A DNA stretch of 64,000 nucleotides from Deltaproteobacteria bacterium (GCA_003135135.1 PLDK01000044.1:58879-122878); one strand, 5' to 3'; numbered from the stretch's first letter, positions 25,198 to 34,947 are shown. The notes: generated from the sequence alone by a model not told the origin. Made by a program: numbers and translations.

Positions 25198-27945
25198 CTA
25201 CACGTCCTTGAAGGCCGCCTTCTTCTGCGAAGCCTCTATCGCCGCCTGCGCCGCGGCCAGCCGCGCGACCGGAATCCGATACGGCGAGCACGACACGTAA
25301 TCCAGCCCGAGGCGATGGCACAGCTTGATGCTGGCGGGATCGCCGCCATGCTCGCCGCAAATCCCGATCTTCAATTTCCGGTTTGCCTTGCGCCCGCGCT
25401 CGATCGCGATTCGCATCAACTCGCCGACTCCGACCGGATCGAGCTCCGCGAACGGGTCCTTCTTGTAAACTCCAGTACGAATGTAGTCGGGGAGGAATTT
25501 CCCCGAGTCATCGCGCGAGATTCCATACGTCATCTGCGTCAGATCGTTGGTCCCGAACGAAAAGAATTCCGCGACCGCGCCGATCTGATCCGCAACCACG
25601 CACGCGCGCGGCACTTCGATCATCGTGCCGACCGTGAATGGCACCTTGATGCCGCGTTCCTTGAACACCGCGGCGGCCACTTCGCGAATCTGCGCCGCCA
25701 AAATGTCGAATTCCTTGCGCTCGCCGATCAGCGGCAGCATGATTTCGGGCATCGCCTTGACGCCTTCCTTGCGCAGCTCGCACGCCGCCTCGAGAATCGC
25801 GCGCGCCTGCGCCTGGTAAATCTCGGGGAAGCTGATTCCCAGCCGCGAGCCGCGATGCCCCAGCATCGGATTGACCTCGAACAAGCTCTCGCGCACCTGC
25901 TTCAAATGCTCGAGCGTAGTGCCGATTTTGGCGGCCAGGTCGCGCAGCTCGCTGTCGGCATGAGGGAGAAATTCATGCAACGGCGGATCCAGCAGACGGA
26001 TCGTGACCGGCAATCCCGCCATCGCTTTCAGGATTCCGATGAAGTCCTCGCGCTGCATCGGCAGGATCTTTTTAAGCGCGCGCCCGCGCTGCTCCGCATT
26101 CTCCGCCATGATCATTTCGCGCACGGCCGAGATTCGCTCGGGATTGAAAAACATGTGTTCGGTGCGGCACAGCCCGATTCCTTCGGCGCCGAATTCGCGC
26201 GCGATCTTGGCGTCGTTGGGAGTGTCGGCGTTGGCGCGCACTCCCAACTTGCGTACCGCGTCCGCCCACGACAAAAATTTCTTGAAGAACGACGGCATCT
26301 CGGGATCGACCGTCGGCACCCGGCCCTCGATCACTTCGCCTGACGCTCCGTCGAGCGTGATGTACTCGCCGCGGCGGACTACCGTGCCGTTGGCTGACAG
26401 CGTGCCGGCGCCGTAGTCGATTTCCAGCGCCGAGACTCCCGCGACGCACGACTTGCCCATCCCGCGTGCGACCACGGCCGCGTGACTGGTCATCCCGCCG
26501 CGTGCGGTGAGGATTCCTTCGGCCACCTGCATCCCGTGGATGTCTTCGGGCGAGGTCTCCAGCCGCACCAGGATTACTTTGCGGCCGGAGGCCGCGACGG
26601 CGACTGCTTCATCCGCCGAGAACACCACTTCGCCGTTGACCGCACCCGGCGACGCGGGCAGTCCGCGCGCGATCACGTGTTTTTTGCTCGACGGGTCCAG
26701 CCGCGGATGCAGAAACTGCTCGAGCTGCTCGGGCTCGACGCGCTTCAGCGCCGTCTTGCGATCGATCAGCTTCTCGTCGGCCATATCCACCGCGATTCGC
26801 ACTGCGGCTTGCGCCGTGCGCTTGCCGTTGCGGGTCTGAAGCATGAACAGCCGATTGCGCTCGATGGTGAATTCCATGTCCTGCGTATCGCAAAAATGCT
26901 TTTCGAGCTGCGCCGAGATTTTGAGGAATTGTTTGTAAACGTCGGGAAAGCTTTCTTCGAGCGTCGAGTATTGGGCCGCGCGCTCGGCCTCGCTGATTCC
27001 CGAGCGCGCGGCCCATTGGCGCCCCGCCCTCAGGCTGATCTGCTTTGGGGTGCGGATGCCGGCGACGACGTCCTCGCCCTGCGCGTTGGGCAGATACTCG
27101 CCGTAGATTCCTTTTTCACCGGTGCCGGGATCGCGCGTGAATGCGACCCCGGTGGCGCAATCGTCGCCCAGGTTGCCGAACACCATCGACTGCACCGTGA
27201 CCGCGGTGCCCCAATCGCCCGGGATGTTGTTGATTCGCCGGTACGTGATCGCGCGATCGTTGTGCCACGAGTCAAACACCGCGCCGATCGCCATCCACAG
27301 TTGTTCGTGCGGATCCTGCGGGATGTCACGGCCGACCCGCGAACGAATCAGCGCCCGGAACTCGCCAACCAGTTCCTGCAAGTCATCGACCTTCAGGTCG
27401 GTGTCGTTCTTGACGCCGCGCGCCGCCTTCTTGCGATCGATAATATCCTCGAACGGATCGGGATCGTTCTTGTTCTCCGGCTTCAGCTTGAGCACGACGT
27501 CGCCGAACATCTGGCAAAACCGCCGGTACGAGTCCCACGCGAAGCGCGGGTTGCCGCTGATTTCCGCCAGTCCCTTCATCGTCTCGTCGGTAAGACCGAG
27601 GTTCAGCACCGTGTCCATCATTCCCGGCATCGAAACGCGCGCGCCCGACCGCACCGACACCAGCAACGGATTCTTCGCGTCGCCGAACTTGCGCGAAAGC
27701 GCCTTCTCGATTCGCGCCACACTCTTCGCCACGCCTTCGGTGAGCCCTTTGGGGTATTTGTGGCTGTGATCGTAAAAATAGTTGCAGACCTGCGTCGAGA
27801 TCGTGAATCCGGGCGGGACCGGCAGCTTGAGCCGCGCCATCTCGGCCAGGTTCGCGCCCTTGCCGCCCAGCAGATTGCGCATCGCGGAGCGTCCTTCCGC
27901 CGCGCCCGCACCGAAAAAGTAGATCTCAGGATGAATACGGCCCAT
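25198..27945 (-). CDS. ppdK: pyruvate, phosphate dikinase
   Basis: 915 residues, normal PPDK length. N-terminal ATP-grasp (LLGGKGANLAEMARLKLPVPPGF; VSVRSGARVSMPGMMDTVLNLG), central swivelling domain with the phospho-His in GGMTSHAAVVARGMGK, and C-terminal PEP/pyruvate barrel (GLCRTEHMFF; LGHRGSRLGIS; GTNDLTQMTYGISRDD; CGEHGGDP). It reversibly interconverts pyruvate, ATP and Pi with PEP, AMP and PPi, either for gluconeogenesis or a PPi-linked glycolysis. The ATG with GGGAGA eleven bases upstream is preferred; an ATG ten codons earlier is possible. It follows glyS by about 50 bases, and may be cotranscribed. Confidence 0.96.
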   Translation of the reverse strand: MGRIHPEIYFFGAGAAEGRSAMRNLLGGKGANLAEMARLKLPVPPGFTISTQVCNYFYDHSHKYPKGLTEGVAKSVARIEKALSRKFGDAKNPLLVSVRSGARVSMPGMMDTVLNLGLTDETMKGLAEISGNPRFAWDSYRRFCQMFGDVVLKLKPENKNDPDPFEDIIDRKKAARGVKNDTDLKVDDLQELVGEFRALIRSRVGRDIPQDPHEQLWMAIGAVFDSWHNDRAITYRRINNIPGDWGTAVTVQSMVFGNLGDDCATGVAFTRDPGTGEKGIYGEYLPNAQGEDVVAGIRTPKQISLRAGRQWAARSGISEAERAAQYSTLEESFPDVYKQFLKISAQLEKHFCDTQDMEFTIERNRLFMLQTRNGKRTAQAAVRIAVDMADEKLIDRKTALKRVEPEQLEQFLHPRLDPSSKKHVIARGLPASPGAVNGEVVFSADEAVAVAASGRKVILVRLETSPEDIHGMQVAEGILTARGGMTSHAAVVARGMGKSCVAGVSALEIDYGAGTLSANGTVVRRGEYITLDGASGEVIEGRVPTVDPEMPSFFKKFLSWADAVRKLGVRANADTPNDAKIAREFGAEGIGLCRTEHMFFNPERISAVREMIMAENAEQRGRALKKILPMQREDFIGILKAMAGLPVTIRLLDPPLHEFLPHADSELRDLAAKIGTTLEHLKQVRESLFEVNPMLGHRGSRLGISFPEIYQAQARAILEAACELRKEGVKAMPEIMLPLIGERKEFDILAAQIREVAAAVFKERGIKVPFTVGTMIEVPRACVVADQIGAVAEFFSFGTNDLTQMTYGISRDDSGKFLPDYIRTGVYKKDPFAELDPVGVGELMRIAIERGRKANRKLKIGICGEHGGDPASIKLCHRLGLDYVSCSPYRIPVARLAAAQAAIEASQKKAAFKDV

Positions 27946-27997
27946 GTGAAACTGTGTCTCCCGTCTCCGCATCATATCGTGCGGAGAAATTTTGAAG

Positions 27998-29362
27998 TTA
28001 TACCGGCTTCGGAGCGGCCGGGCGCGTCCAGCCTATTCGATCGCTGATCACTTCGACCAGCCTCGCTATCGGCACGCGATCCTGCGCCATCGAGTCGCGA
28101 TCGCGAAGAGTCACCGTGTCGTCTTCCATCGTCTGATGATCGATCGTCACGCCGTAGGGCGTGCCGACTTCATCCTGGCGGCGATAGCGCCGGCCGATCG
28201 AACCCGCTTGATCGTATGCGACCGTGAAATGACGCTTCAGCGCGTCGCGCACCGCGATTGCTTTCTCGGGCTGTCCCGCCTTGCGCAGCAGCGGATAGAC
28301 CGCAACCTTGATCGGCGCGAGGCGGGGATCGAGCCGCAGCACGATTCGCTCCTCGTTATCGACCACGTCCTCGTCATACGCGTCGAGCATGAACGCGAGC
28401 ATCGCGCGATCCACCCCCAGCGCAGGCTCGATCACCCACGGCCGAAAGCGTGTCTTGGTGTCCTCGTCGAAATAAGTCAGGTCCTTGCCGCTGAACTTCG
28501 CGTGTTGATCGAGGTCGTAGCTGCCGCGCTTGGCCACGCCCTCCAACTCGCCCCATCCGAACGGATACAGGAACTCGATGTCGGTGGTGCCGCTCGAATA
28601 ATGCGACAATTCATCGGTCGCGTGTTCGCGGGCGCGCAAATGCTCGCGCTTGATTCCGAATTTGACGTGCCAGTTGAATCGGAAATCGACCCAGTATCGA
28701 TACCACTTCTCTTCTTCCGCGTGATCGGGACGAACGAAGAACTCCATCTCCATCTGCTCGAACTCGCGGGTGCGGAAAATGAAATTCTCAGTGGTGATTT
28801 CGTTGCGGAACGACTTGCCCTGCTGCGCGACGCCGAACGGCAGCTTCACGCGCTGCGTATCGACGACGTTCTCGAAGTTCGAGAAAATTCCCTGCGCCGT
28901 TTCCGGGCGCAGATAGACAACCGCCGCGGTGTCTTCGAGCGGACCCATGAACGTTTTGAACATCAGGTTGAAATTGCGCGCCGGCGTCAGTTCGCCGCCG
29001 CATGCGGGGCATTTGTCGCCCTCGAGGCGATCGGCGCGAAAACGCTGCTTGCAGTTTTTGCAATCGACCAGCGGGTCGGTGAAATTCTTGAGATGCCCCG
29101 ACGCTTCCCAGGTGCGCGGATGCTGAAAAATCGCCGAGTCCAGCCCGAGCACGTCGCTGCGGTACTGCACCATCTCGCGCCACCACGCCTCCTTGACGTT
29201 GCGCTTGAGCTCGACGCCCAGCGGACCGTAGTCGAACGTGGATCCGAGTCCCCCGTAGATGTCGCTCGTTGGAAAAACAATTCCACGGCGCTTGCACAGG
29301 TTGACCAGTTTTTCCATCGTGACCGCGCGTTTGGTCGCGGGCACTGCGTTTTCCGCGGACAA
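27998..29362 (-). CDS. glyS: glycyl-tRNA synthetase (homodimeric type)
   Basis: About 454 residues of the alpha2-type class II enzyme. Family start MEKLVNLCKRRGIVFPTSDIYGG, motif 2 region (NEITTENFIFRTREFEQMEMEFF), a small Cys4 insertion (CKNCKQRF ... CPACGGE), and a C-terminal anticodon domain ending in the WTRPAAPK tail. It charges tRNA-Gly. The start is decided by the ribosome site: AGGAGGA lies eight bases upstream of an in-frame TTG, whereas the ATG of MEKLVN 15 codons later has no good site. If so, the protein carries a short extra N-terminus. Confidence 0.93.
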   Translation of the reverse strand: MSAENAVPATKRAVTMEKLVNLCKRRGIVFPTSDIYGGLGSTFDYGPLGVELKRNVKEAWWREMVQYRSDVLGLDSAIFQHPRTWEASGHLKNFTDPLVDCKNCKQRFRADRLEGDKCPACGGELTPARNFNLMFKTFMGPLEDTAAVVYLRPETAQGIFSNFENVVDTQRVKLPFGVAQQGKSFRNEITTENFIFRTREFEQMEMEFFVRPDHAEEEKWYRYWVDFRFNWHVKFGIKREHLRAREHATDELSHYSSGTTDIEFLYPFGWGELEGVAKRGSYDLDQHAKFSGKDLTYFDEDTKTRFRPWVIEPALGVDRAMLAFMLDAYDEDVVDNEERIVLRLDPRLAPIKVAVYPLLRKAGQPEKAIAVRDALKRHFTVAYDQAGSIGRRYRRQDEVGTPYGVTIDHQTMEDDTVTLRDRDSMAQDRVPIARLVEVISDRIGWTRPAAPKPV

Positions 29363-29622
29363 CAAAAAGTTCCTCCTGGAGCGCTGCGGGCGCGTTTGCC
29401 CGCCGAGCGAACGGTGAAGCCTATCATGGGCCCTAATCCCCCGCAATTTTCATGATTTGCTGGATATTACCGCGATTTGCGCGCGACCCCGAAGGCGTCA
29501 GCGGCGTTTTCGCAACGGCGCGCATGCGGCGTATGGCCGTTTTCCCGAAGCTCGTGCTACAAGTCCTGACCATGGGATGAGGCGGCCGGCGTGGTCGCGC
29601 TCGCGGCCGAGGAGGACTTTCG

Positions 29623-29955
29623 ATGCGAATTTCGACGCTCGTCATCTGCGCATTTACGATTGCAGCTTCGCTGGCGATCGCGGGATGCGGTCATAAGCTG
29701 GTCGCGCACAACGGCGAAAGCACCGTCGCCGTCTATCCCGACGAGAATACGTTCACCAAACTGAACGATTTGAAAAAGCAAGGCGGAGTCGGCGGGATGA
29801 TCGGAGGACTTGGCGAAGGATTCACCACCAAGCAGATCGACAACAACACTCCGGTGCGAATCATCAACAGCGACGACAAAGGCGCGCAGATCGAAGTGCT
29901 CGACGGCGCATTCAAGGGCCTGCACGGCTTCGTCCCAAGCGACAACGTGAACTGA
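29623..29955 (+). CDS. small lipoprotein with SH3-like C-terminus
   Basis: 110 residues. Signal peptide and lipobox LAIAGC (Cys22), then a Gly-rich middle (GGVGGMIGGLGEG) and a C-terminal segment TPVRIINSDDKGAQIEVLDGAFKGLHGFVPSDNV that looks like a bacterial SH3 or KOW-like strand set, as in cell-wall- or protein-binding lipoproteins. GAGGAGGA precedes the ATG. It is transcribed toward glnB and seems to be alone. The 260 bases upstream (29363-29622) hold no further gene that I can support. Confidence 0.78.
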   Translation: MRISTLVICAFTIAASLAIAGCGHKLVAHNGESTVAVYPDENTFTKLNDLKKQGGVGGMIGGLGEGFTTKQIDNNTPVRIINSDDKGAQIEVLDGAFKGLHGFVPSDNVN

Positions 29956-30010
29956 CGACAAGCCCGCGCCCGCGCCCGGTGGTTCGCGTTTCGTTCTCCT
30001 GAACTAAAAG

Positions 30011-30026
30011 CGTTTCACGTGAAACG
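30011..30026. promoter_or_regulatory. parS-like centromere site
   Basis: CGTTTCACGTGAAACG is a perfect 16-base palindrome matching the bacterial parS consensus TGTTTCACGTGAAACA at 14 of 16 positions, differing only at the symmetric outer bases. It lies in a gap between converging genes. ParB binds such sites near the replication origin. No parAB genes are in the window. Confidence 0.7.
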
Positions 30027-30137
30027 TTTTCGTCAAAACCCCAACAAATAAGCGGTGGTTTCACCCAATCCGGCGAATTGCGATCCGCTTGCGCTTGCCC
30101 AACGGCGGCGCGGGAGCTTCGGCACGCACCGTGATAG

Positions 30138-30793
<656 letters not shown>

Positions 30794-31402
30794 CTAACTG
30801 GAGGCGGTGCGGTCGCTCCGCTTGGGCTGGAACCTGGGCTCCTCGCCACGCGATAAGCGCCGGATATTCTCGCGATGGCGAAACAGGACCAGCGCCGTCA
30901 TCACGATCGCGAGCAGCAAGTACTGATGAGGCAACCCCAGAGCAGCGGCCGTCGGCGGCAGCGCGATCGCCGCGCCCATCGATGCCAGCGACATGATTCG
31001 GCTAATCGCAAACACCACGGCAAACACCGCGAGTGCGACCAGAATCACTATCGGCGCAATCGCGAGCCAAATTCCCAGCGCGGCCGCCACGCCTTTGCCG
31101 CCATGAAAGCGGAGAAACACCGAGCAAATTGAGCCGATAAACGTCGCCAGACCTGTCCACGCGATAACCGCAATCGGAAACCCCGCCGCCTGCACCACCA
31201 TCACCGGAATCGCGCCCTTCAGCACGTCGCCGCCGAACGTTATCGCCGCCGCGCTCGCACCGCCCGCACGCGCAACGTTGGATGTCCCGATATTGCCGGA
31301 GCCGACCGCGCGCGGATCGAAGCCGCGCATCCGGCCCACGATCACGCCGGTCGGAATCGAGCCTACGAGATACGCACCAACTATCAGGAGTGCTTCAATC
31401 AT
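30794..31402 (-). CDS. plsY: glycerol-3-phosphate acyltransferase PlsY
   Basis: 202 residues, five to seven membrane helices. Family motifs: YLVGSIPTGVIVGR (motif 1 with the conserved Ser/Pro), GSGNIGTSNVAR, GGDVLKGAIPV and the glycine-rich RFHGGKGVAAALG. It transfers acyl from acyl-phosphate to glycerol-3-phosphate to start phospholipid synthesis. The ATG chosen gives the family N-terminus (MIEALLIVGAYLVG). The preceding 25 in-frame residues are the leader repeat and not protein. The ribosome site AAGGAA lies inside that repeat, fourteen bases from the ATG, which is long. Confidence 0.92.
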   Translation of the reverse strand: MIEALLIVGAYLVGSIPTGVIVGRMRGFDPRAVGSGNIGTSNVARAGGASAAAITFGGDVLKGAIPVMVVQAAGFPIAVIAWTGLATFIGSICSVFLRFHGGKGVAAALGIWLAIAPIVILVALAVFAVVFAISRIMSLASMGAAIALPPTAAALGLPHQYLLLAIVMTALVLFRHRENIRRLSRGEEPRFQPKRSDRTASS

Positions 31403-31404
31403 TT

Positions 31405-31450
31405 TTTTCAGTGAATTTCCTTCACAATGTAGCGCCCTCGTGGATGGTGC
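31405..31450 (-). repeat. leader repeat copy 3 (upstream of plsY)
   Basis: On the minus strand it runs from GCACCATCCA through GGCGCTA and GGAAATTCACTGAAAA. It aligns end to end with two copies near rpe. It overlaps the plsY ribosome site. Between it and the tRNA (31451-31594) I see nothing else. Confidence 0.6.
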
Positions 31451-31594
31451 CTTGCCCTTCCCCTGCTGCGAACGCAAAAAACTTGTGGAGGCGATTCACC
31501 GAGGCAGCACCATCTAAACGAGAGCGGAGTAGCGGAGAGGCCGAAGCAGTATTCGCGGTCGCAGCCGACTTGTGGAGTAGATGCACTGAAAAAA

Positions 31595-31669
31595 TCGGGG
31601 TGACTGGATTTGAACCAGCGACTCCTGCGTCCCGAACGCAGTGCTCTGGCCAGGCTGAGCTACACCCCG
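31595..31669 (-). tRNA. tRNA-Pro (CGG anticodon)
   Basis: Reading the minus strand: acceptor CGGGGTG pairs with CACCCCG, D arm GTAGCTCAGCC, anticodon stem CTGCG/CGCAG with loop TTCGGGA (anticodon CGG), and T arm with GGTTCAAATCC. No CCA is encoded. It reads the CCG codon, which should be frequent in this GC-rich genome. The start CGGGGTGTAG is typical of bacterial tRNA-Pro. Confidence 0.93.
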
Positions 31670-31762
31670 TCTCCGGTTGAGCGTGATCGGGAGAATACCG
31701 ACGAGTGTTTATAGCATCCGGGGCGATCCCGCGCGAGTCCGCTGGAAATCGCATGCGCTCGC

Positions 31763-32443
31763 CTAGATCGTCGCAGGAGTGCGGGCAATCAGTTCGCGCA
31801 TCTCGCCCATAGTCTTGCGATAGTCGGGCTTGCCGAATATTCCCGAGCCCGACACGAACACATTGGCGCCGGCGGCCTTCACGTCCGCGATGTTATCGAG
31901 CTTCACTCCGCCGTCGATCTCGACGTCGATACCAAGTCCGCGCCGGTTCAACTCGCGCCGGACCTGGCGCAACTTGTCCAGCGCGGCCGGAATAAACCCC
32001 TGTCCGCCGAATCCCGGATGCACGCTCATCACGAGAATCATGTCGAGGTGCTCGGCGAAGGGGAGCACCCGGTCGGCGTCGGTCTCGGGATTGATTGCGA
32101 TCGACGCGCGCGCGCCGAGGCCGCGGATTCGCTTCGCCATCGCGGGGATGTCGGGGCAAACCTCGCAATGCACCGAAACTGAATTGGCGCCCGCCTTCAC
32201 AAACGCTTCGACGTATCGCGCCGGCTCTGAAATCATCAGGTGCGCATCGAGCGGCAGCTTCGTCATCCTGCGCACCGACTCCAGCACCGGAATTCCAATC
32301 GAGATGTTGGGCACAAAGTGCCCGTCCATCACGTCGAAATGAATCAAGTCGGCGCCCGCTTTTTCGAGCGCGTGAATTTCTTCGCCGAGCCGCGCGAAGT
32401 CAGCGGACAGGATCGACGGCGCTATTTTGTCAACGGGATTCAC
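31763..32443 (-). CDS. rpe: ribulose-phosphate 3-epimerase
   Basis: 226 residues, TIM barrel. IAPSILSADFARLGEE at the start, HFDVMDGHFVPNI with metal-binding His and Asp, PLDAHLMI, LVMSVHPGFGGQGFI and VEIDGGVKLDNI with the second catalytic Asp, then GSGIFG for the phosphate. It interconverts ribulose-5-phosphate and xylulose-5-phosphate in the pentose phosphate pathway. Start is GTG. Two copies of a 46-base leader repeat lie between it and rsmB upstream. Confidence 0.95.
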   Translation of the reverse strand: MNPVDKIAPSILSADFARLGEEIHALEKAGADLIHFDVMDGHFVPNISIGIPVLESVRRMTKLPLDAHLMISEPARYVEAFVKAGANSVSVHCEVCPDIPAMAKRIRGLGARASIAINPETDADRVLPFAEHLDMILVMSVHPGFGGQGFIPAALDKLRQVRRELNRRGLGIDVEIDGGVKLDNIADVKAAGANVFVSGSGIFGKPDYRKTMGEMRELIARTPATI

Positions 32444-32455
32444 GTGTGAAGACTT

Positions 32456-32501
32456 TTTTCAGCGAATCTCCTCCGAAAGTCGGTGTAACCATAGATAGTG
32501 C
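32456..32501 (-). repeat. leader repeat copy 1 (upstream of rpe)
   Basis: Minus strand GCACTATCTATGG ... ACTTTCGGAGGAGATTCGCTGAAAA. It contains GGAGGAG, but this is more than 20 bases from the rpe GTG. Shares about three quarters of its bases with copy 2, about 90 bases away. Confidence 0.65.
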
Positions 32502-32548
32502 TATCGCATTGCCGCCAGCAGGCAAAGCACCTACTCGATTTTTCCCTC

Positions 32549-32595
32549 TTTTCAGCGAATCCTCTCCGAAAGTTAGCGCCGCCCACGGATAGTGC
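32549..32595 (-). repeat. leader repeat copy 2 (directly after rsmB stop)
   Basis: Begins at the base following the rsmB stop codon: GCACTATCCGTGGGCGGCGC then ACTTTCGGAGAGGATTCGCTGAAAA on the minus strand. Same module as copies 1 and 3. Confidence 0.65.
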
Positions 32596-33993
32596 TTAAG
32601 CGCCTCTCCTGCGAACCAGGCGCGCGGCAAAAAAACCGTCCAGTCCGCCGACGTCCGGCCGCGTCTTCATGAATCCTCGCGCATCGATCACGTCTTTCAG
32701 CACGCCGTCAGCCGCAACGCCGCGATCGATTTCGAAATCGCCGTGGCGGGCGAGAAATCCATCGACCACGCCTTCGCCCTCTTCGGGCGCAATGCTGCAA
32801 ACCGAGTACACGATCGCGCCTGCGCGACGCACGATCGCCGCCGCATTCTCGAGCATTCGCGATTGTATCGCAGCCATCCGCGCCGGATCGCCCGGCTTGA
32901 GCCGCCACTTGATCTCCGGATGCTCCCGCAAGGTCCCGATTCCCGTGCACGGCGCGTCCAGCAGCACCGATTCGAAGCTCGAGGGCGCAAGCGGCACCGC
33001 AGCCGTCAGGTCGGCGCAAACCAACTCGACATTACGATGCCGCAGTCGGTGCGCCAGGCCGCGCGCGTTCCTGAGTCCGTTGAAATTGAGGTCCACCGCG
33101 ATCACTCGCCCGCGTTCGCCCACCATCTCCGCCAGATGGGTCGCCTTGCCGCCCGGCGCCGCCGCACAATCCACGACCGTCGCGCCCGCACGCGGCGCCA
33201 GCATTCGCGCGGCCATCTGCGACGCCTCGGATTGCGCGTGGAACAGGCCGTCGCGATACGCGCGCGACTCGAAGTGCGGCGCGCTGCTGAGCACGATCGT
33301 CTCGGGCGCGCGGCCGGGCGCGCCGATCTCGAAACCGTCGGCGCTCAGTTTCTCGATTATCTCCGCGCGGGATCCGCGCGCGAGATTGAGCCTGATGACG
33401 TTGGGCGCGGCGTCGTTGTTCGCCGTCATCAGCCGCTCAGCATTGGCGACGCCGAACCAATCGACGAATCGCTCGACCATCCAGCGTGGATGCGAATACG
33501 CAACGGCAAGATAACTTTTCTCGTTGCGCTCCCGCGCCGGCATCGGCGCCGTCTCGCGCGTCGCGCGGCGCATTACGGCATTGACGAAGCCCGACGCTTC
33601 GCGCGCCTCCGGAATTCGTTTGGCGATGCTGACCGCAGTGTCCACCACCGCATGCTGCGGAATCCGGTCAAGAAATCGAAGCTGAAAAAGCCCCATCCGC
33701 ATGACTGCCAGCGCCGCGGGCTGAATTCCTTCGAGCTTGCGTCCCGTCAGATGCGCCAACTCGTAATCGAGGCGTCCCCGCCACGCGAGCGTCCCGAGCA
33801 CCAGCCGCGTGATCAGCCGGCGATCGGCCGGCGCAAAATCGGGCAGCCGCCCGCCCAGCAGAACGTCGGCATAACCGGACTCCTGGTCGACGCGATACAG
33901 AATCTCGGCCGCCGCCATTCGCGACGCGAGCCCTTCGTCGGTCCGCGAGCTCGATCGCTCGGCCAGCGGTTTTTTCTCCTGTTCTTCGCTCAT
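32596..33993 (-). CDS. rsmB: 16S rRNA (cytosine-967-C5)-methyltransferase
   Basis: 465 residues. N-terminal NusB-like helical domain (about 20-160; SGYADVLLGGRLPDFAPADRRLITRLVLG) and C-terminal Fmu/NOL1 methyltransferase. SAM site VVDCAAAPGGKATHLAE, catalytic Cys pair in LLDAPCTGIGTLREHPEIKW and YSVCSIAPEEGE. It methylates C967 of 16S rRNA. Its start overlaps the fmt stop (ATGA), the common fmt-rsmB order. The ~30-residue polar N-terminus before the NusB domain is probably disordered. Confidence 0.94.
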   Translation of the reverse strand: MSEEQEKKPLAERSSSRTDEGLASRMAAAEILYRVDQESGYADVLLGGRLPDFAPADRRLITRLVLGTLAWRGRLDYELAHLTGRKLEGIQPAALAVMRMGLFQLRFLDRIPQHAVVDTAVSIAKRIPEAREASGFVNAVMRRATRETAPMPARERNEKSYLAVAYSHPRWMVERFVDWFGVANAERLMTANNDAAPNVIRLNLARGSRAEIIEKLSADGFEIGAPGRAPETIVLSSAPHFESRAYRDGLFHAQSEASQMAARMLAPRAGATVVDCAAAPGGKATHLAEMVGERGRVIAVDLNFNGLRNARGLAHRLRHRNVELVCADLTAAVPLAPSSFESVLLDAPCTGIGTLREHPEIKWRLKPGDPARMAAIQSRMLENAAAIVRRAGAIVYSVCSIAPEEGEGVVDGFLARHGDFEIDRGVAADGVLKDVIDARGFMKTRPDVGGLDGFFAARLVRRRGA

Positions 33994-34919
33994 GTGCCGA
34001 ATCGCGCGCCGGCTTCCACGCGTTTGCCGCGGAGGAAATCAGCCGCGGAAATTCTCTTTCGCCCGGCCGCTTGCACCTCGAGCAGCGTGAGTCGTCCGGT
34101 TCCGCACTGGACCACGGGACTGGGCTTCACGCTCACGATCGTGCCGGGAGGTTCATTGATAAAAGCGTCTTCGACCGCGACCGCCGCGCGCCAGATGAGA
34201 ACTTCGTCGCCGCCCAGGCGCGTCCGCGCCACCGGCCACGGATCGTACGCGCGCGACATCCGCTCGATTTGCACGGCGCTCGCCGTCCAATCGATCACCG
34301 CATCCTTCTTTTCGACCGGTGCCGTGTAGGTGGCGATCGTTTCGTCCTGCGTTGTTTCGACCAGCGCGCCACGCGCAGCCAGATCGATCGCCTCGAGCAT
34401 CGCGTCCGCACCAAGCGCCGCGAGTTTTTCCTTCAGCGTCCCTTGCGTGTCGCTCGATTCGATCGAAATGCTGCGCTGCAAATACATCGGGCCGGCGTCC
34501 ATCCGCTCGACGATCCGCATGATCGTGATTCCCGTTTCGGCGTCGCCCGCGAGGATCGCGCCTTCGATAGGGGCGGCGCCGCGATGGCGCGGCAGGAGCG
34601 ACGCGTGCACGTTCATCGGCGCGATTCGCGCAGCGTCGAGAATCGAAGCCGGCAGAATGCGTCCGTAAGCCGCCACCACCAGGAGATCGGGCGCGAATGC
34701 TTTCAGCTCGCTCAAAAATTCCGGCGTCCGAATTCTGACGGGCTTGAGCGTCGGAATTTGATATTTCGCCGCGAGCGCGCCGACCGCGCTCGGCTCTGTG
34801 CCGAGCCCGCGCCCGCGGGGCTGGTCGGGACGCGTGACAACTCCAACCATGCGGAAGTTGGCTCCCGAAGCCGCTACAAGCCGCTCCAGGATGTGGGCCG
34901 CCAAGGCCGGCGTGCCCAT
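33990..34919 (-). CDS. fmt: methionyl-tRNA formyltransferase, start codon problematic
   Basis: Formylates initiator Met-tRNA. Visible: MGTP start of the formyltransferase domain, SLLPRHRGAAPIEGAILAGDAETGITIMRI with the catalytic Asn-His-Asp region (NVHASLLPRHRG) and the C-terminal OB-like domain. The stated start is the only ATG, but it cuts off the first beta strand. Upstream in frame the DNA still encodes ISEKIVF-like sequence (A-E-S-L-K-I-V-F before MGTP), which aligns with SESLRIIFAGTP of E. coli Fmt, yet no ATG, GTG, TTG or CTG occurs back to the in-frame stop. An ATC at 34946, one base after the def stop codon, is where a start would be expected. Confidence 0.93.
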   Translation of the reverse strand: MGTPALAAHILERLVAASGANFRMVGVVTRPDQPRGRGLGTEPSAVGALAAKYQIPTLKPVRIRTPEFLSELKAFAPDLLVVAAYGRILPASILDAARIAPMNVHASLLPRHRGAAPIEGAILAGDAETGITIMRIVERMDAGPMYLQRSISIESSDTQGTLKEKLAALGADAMLEAIDLAARGALVETTQDETIATYTAPVEKKDAVIDWTASAVQIERMSRAYDPWPVARTRLGGDEVLIWRAAVAVEDAFINEPPGTIVSVKPSPVVQCGTGRLTLLEVQAAGRKRISAADFLRGKRVEAGARFGT

Positions 34920-34947
34920 GAAAACAATCTTTAGTGACTCGGCGATT

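Noticed and set aside
26482..29455. two long plus-strand frames opposite ppdK and glyS
   Set aside because: Both opposite genes have complete catalytic motifs; these frames show none.
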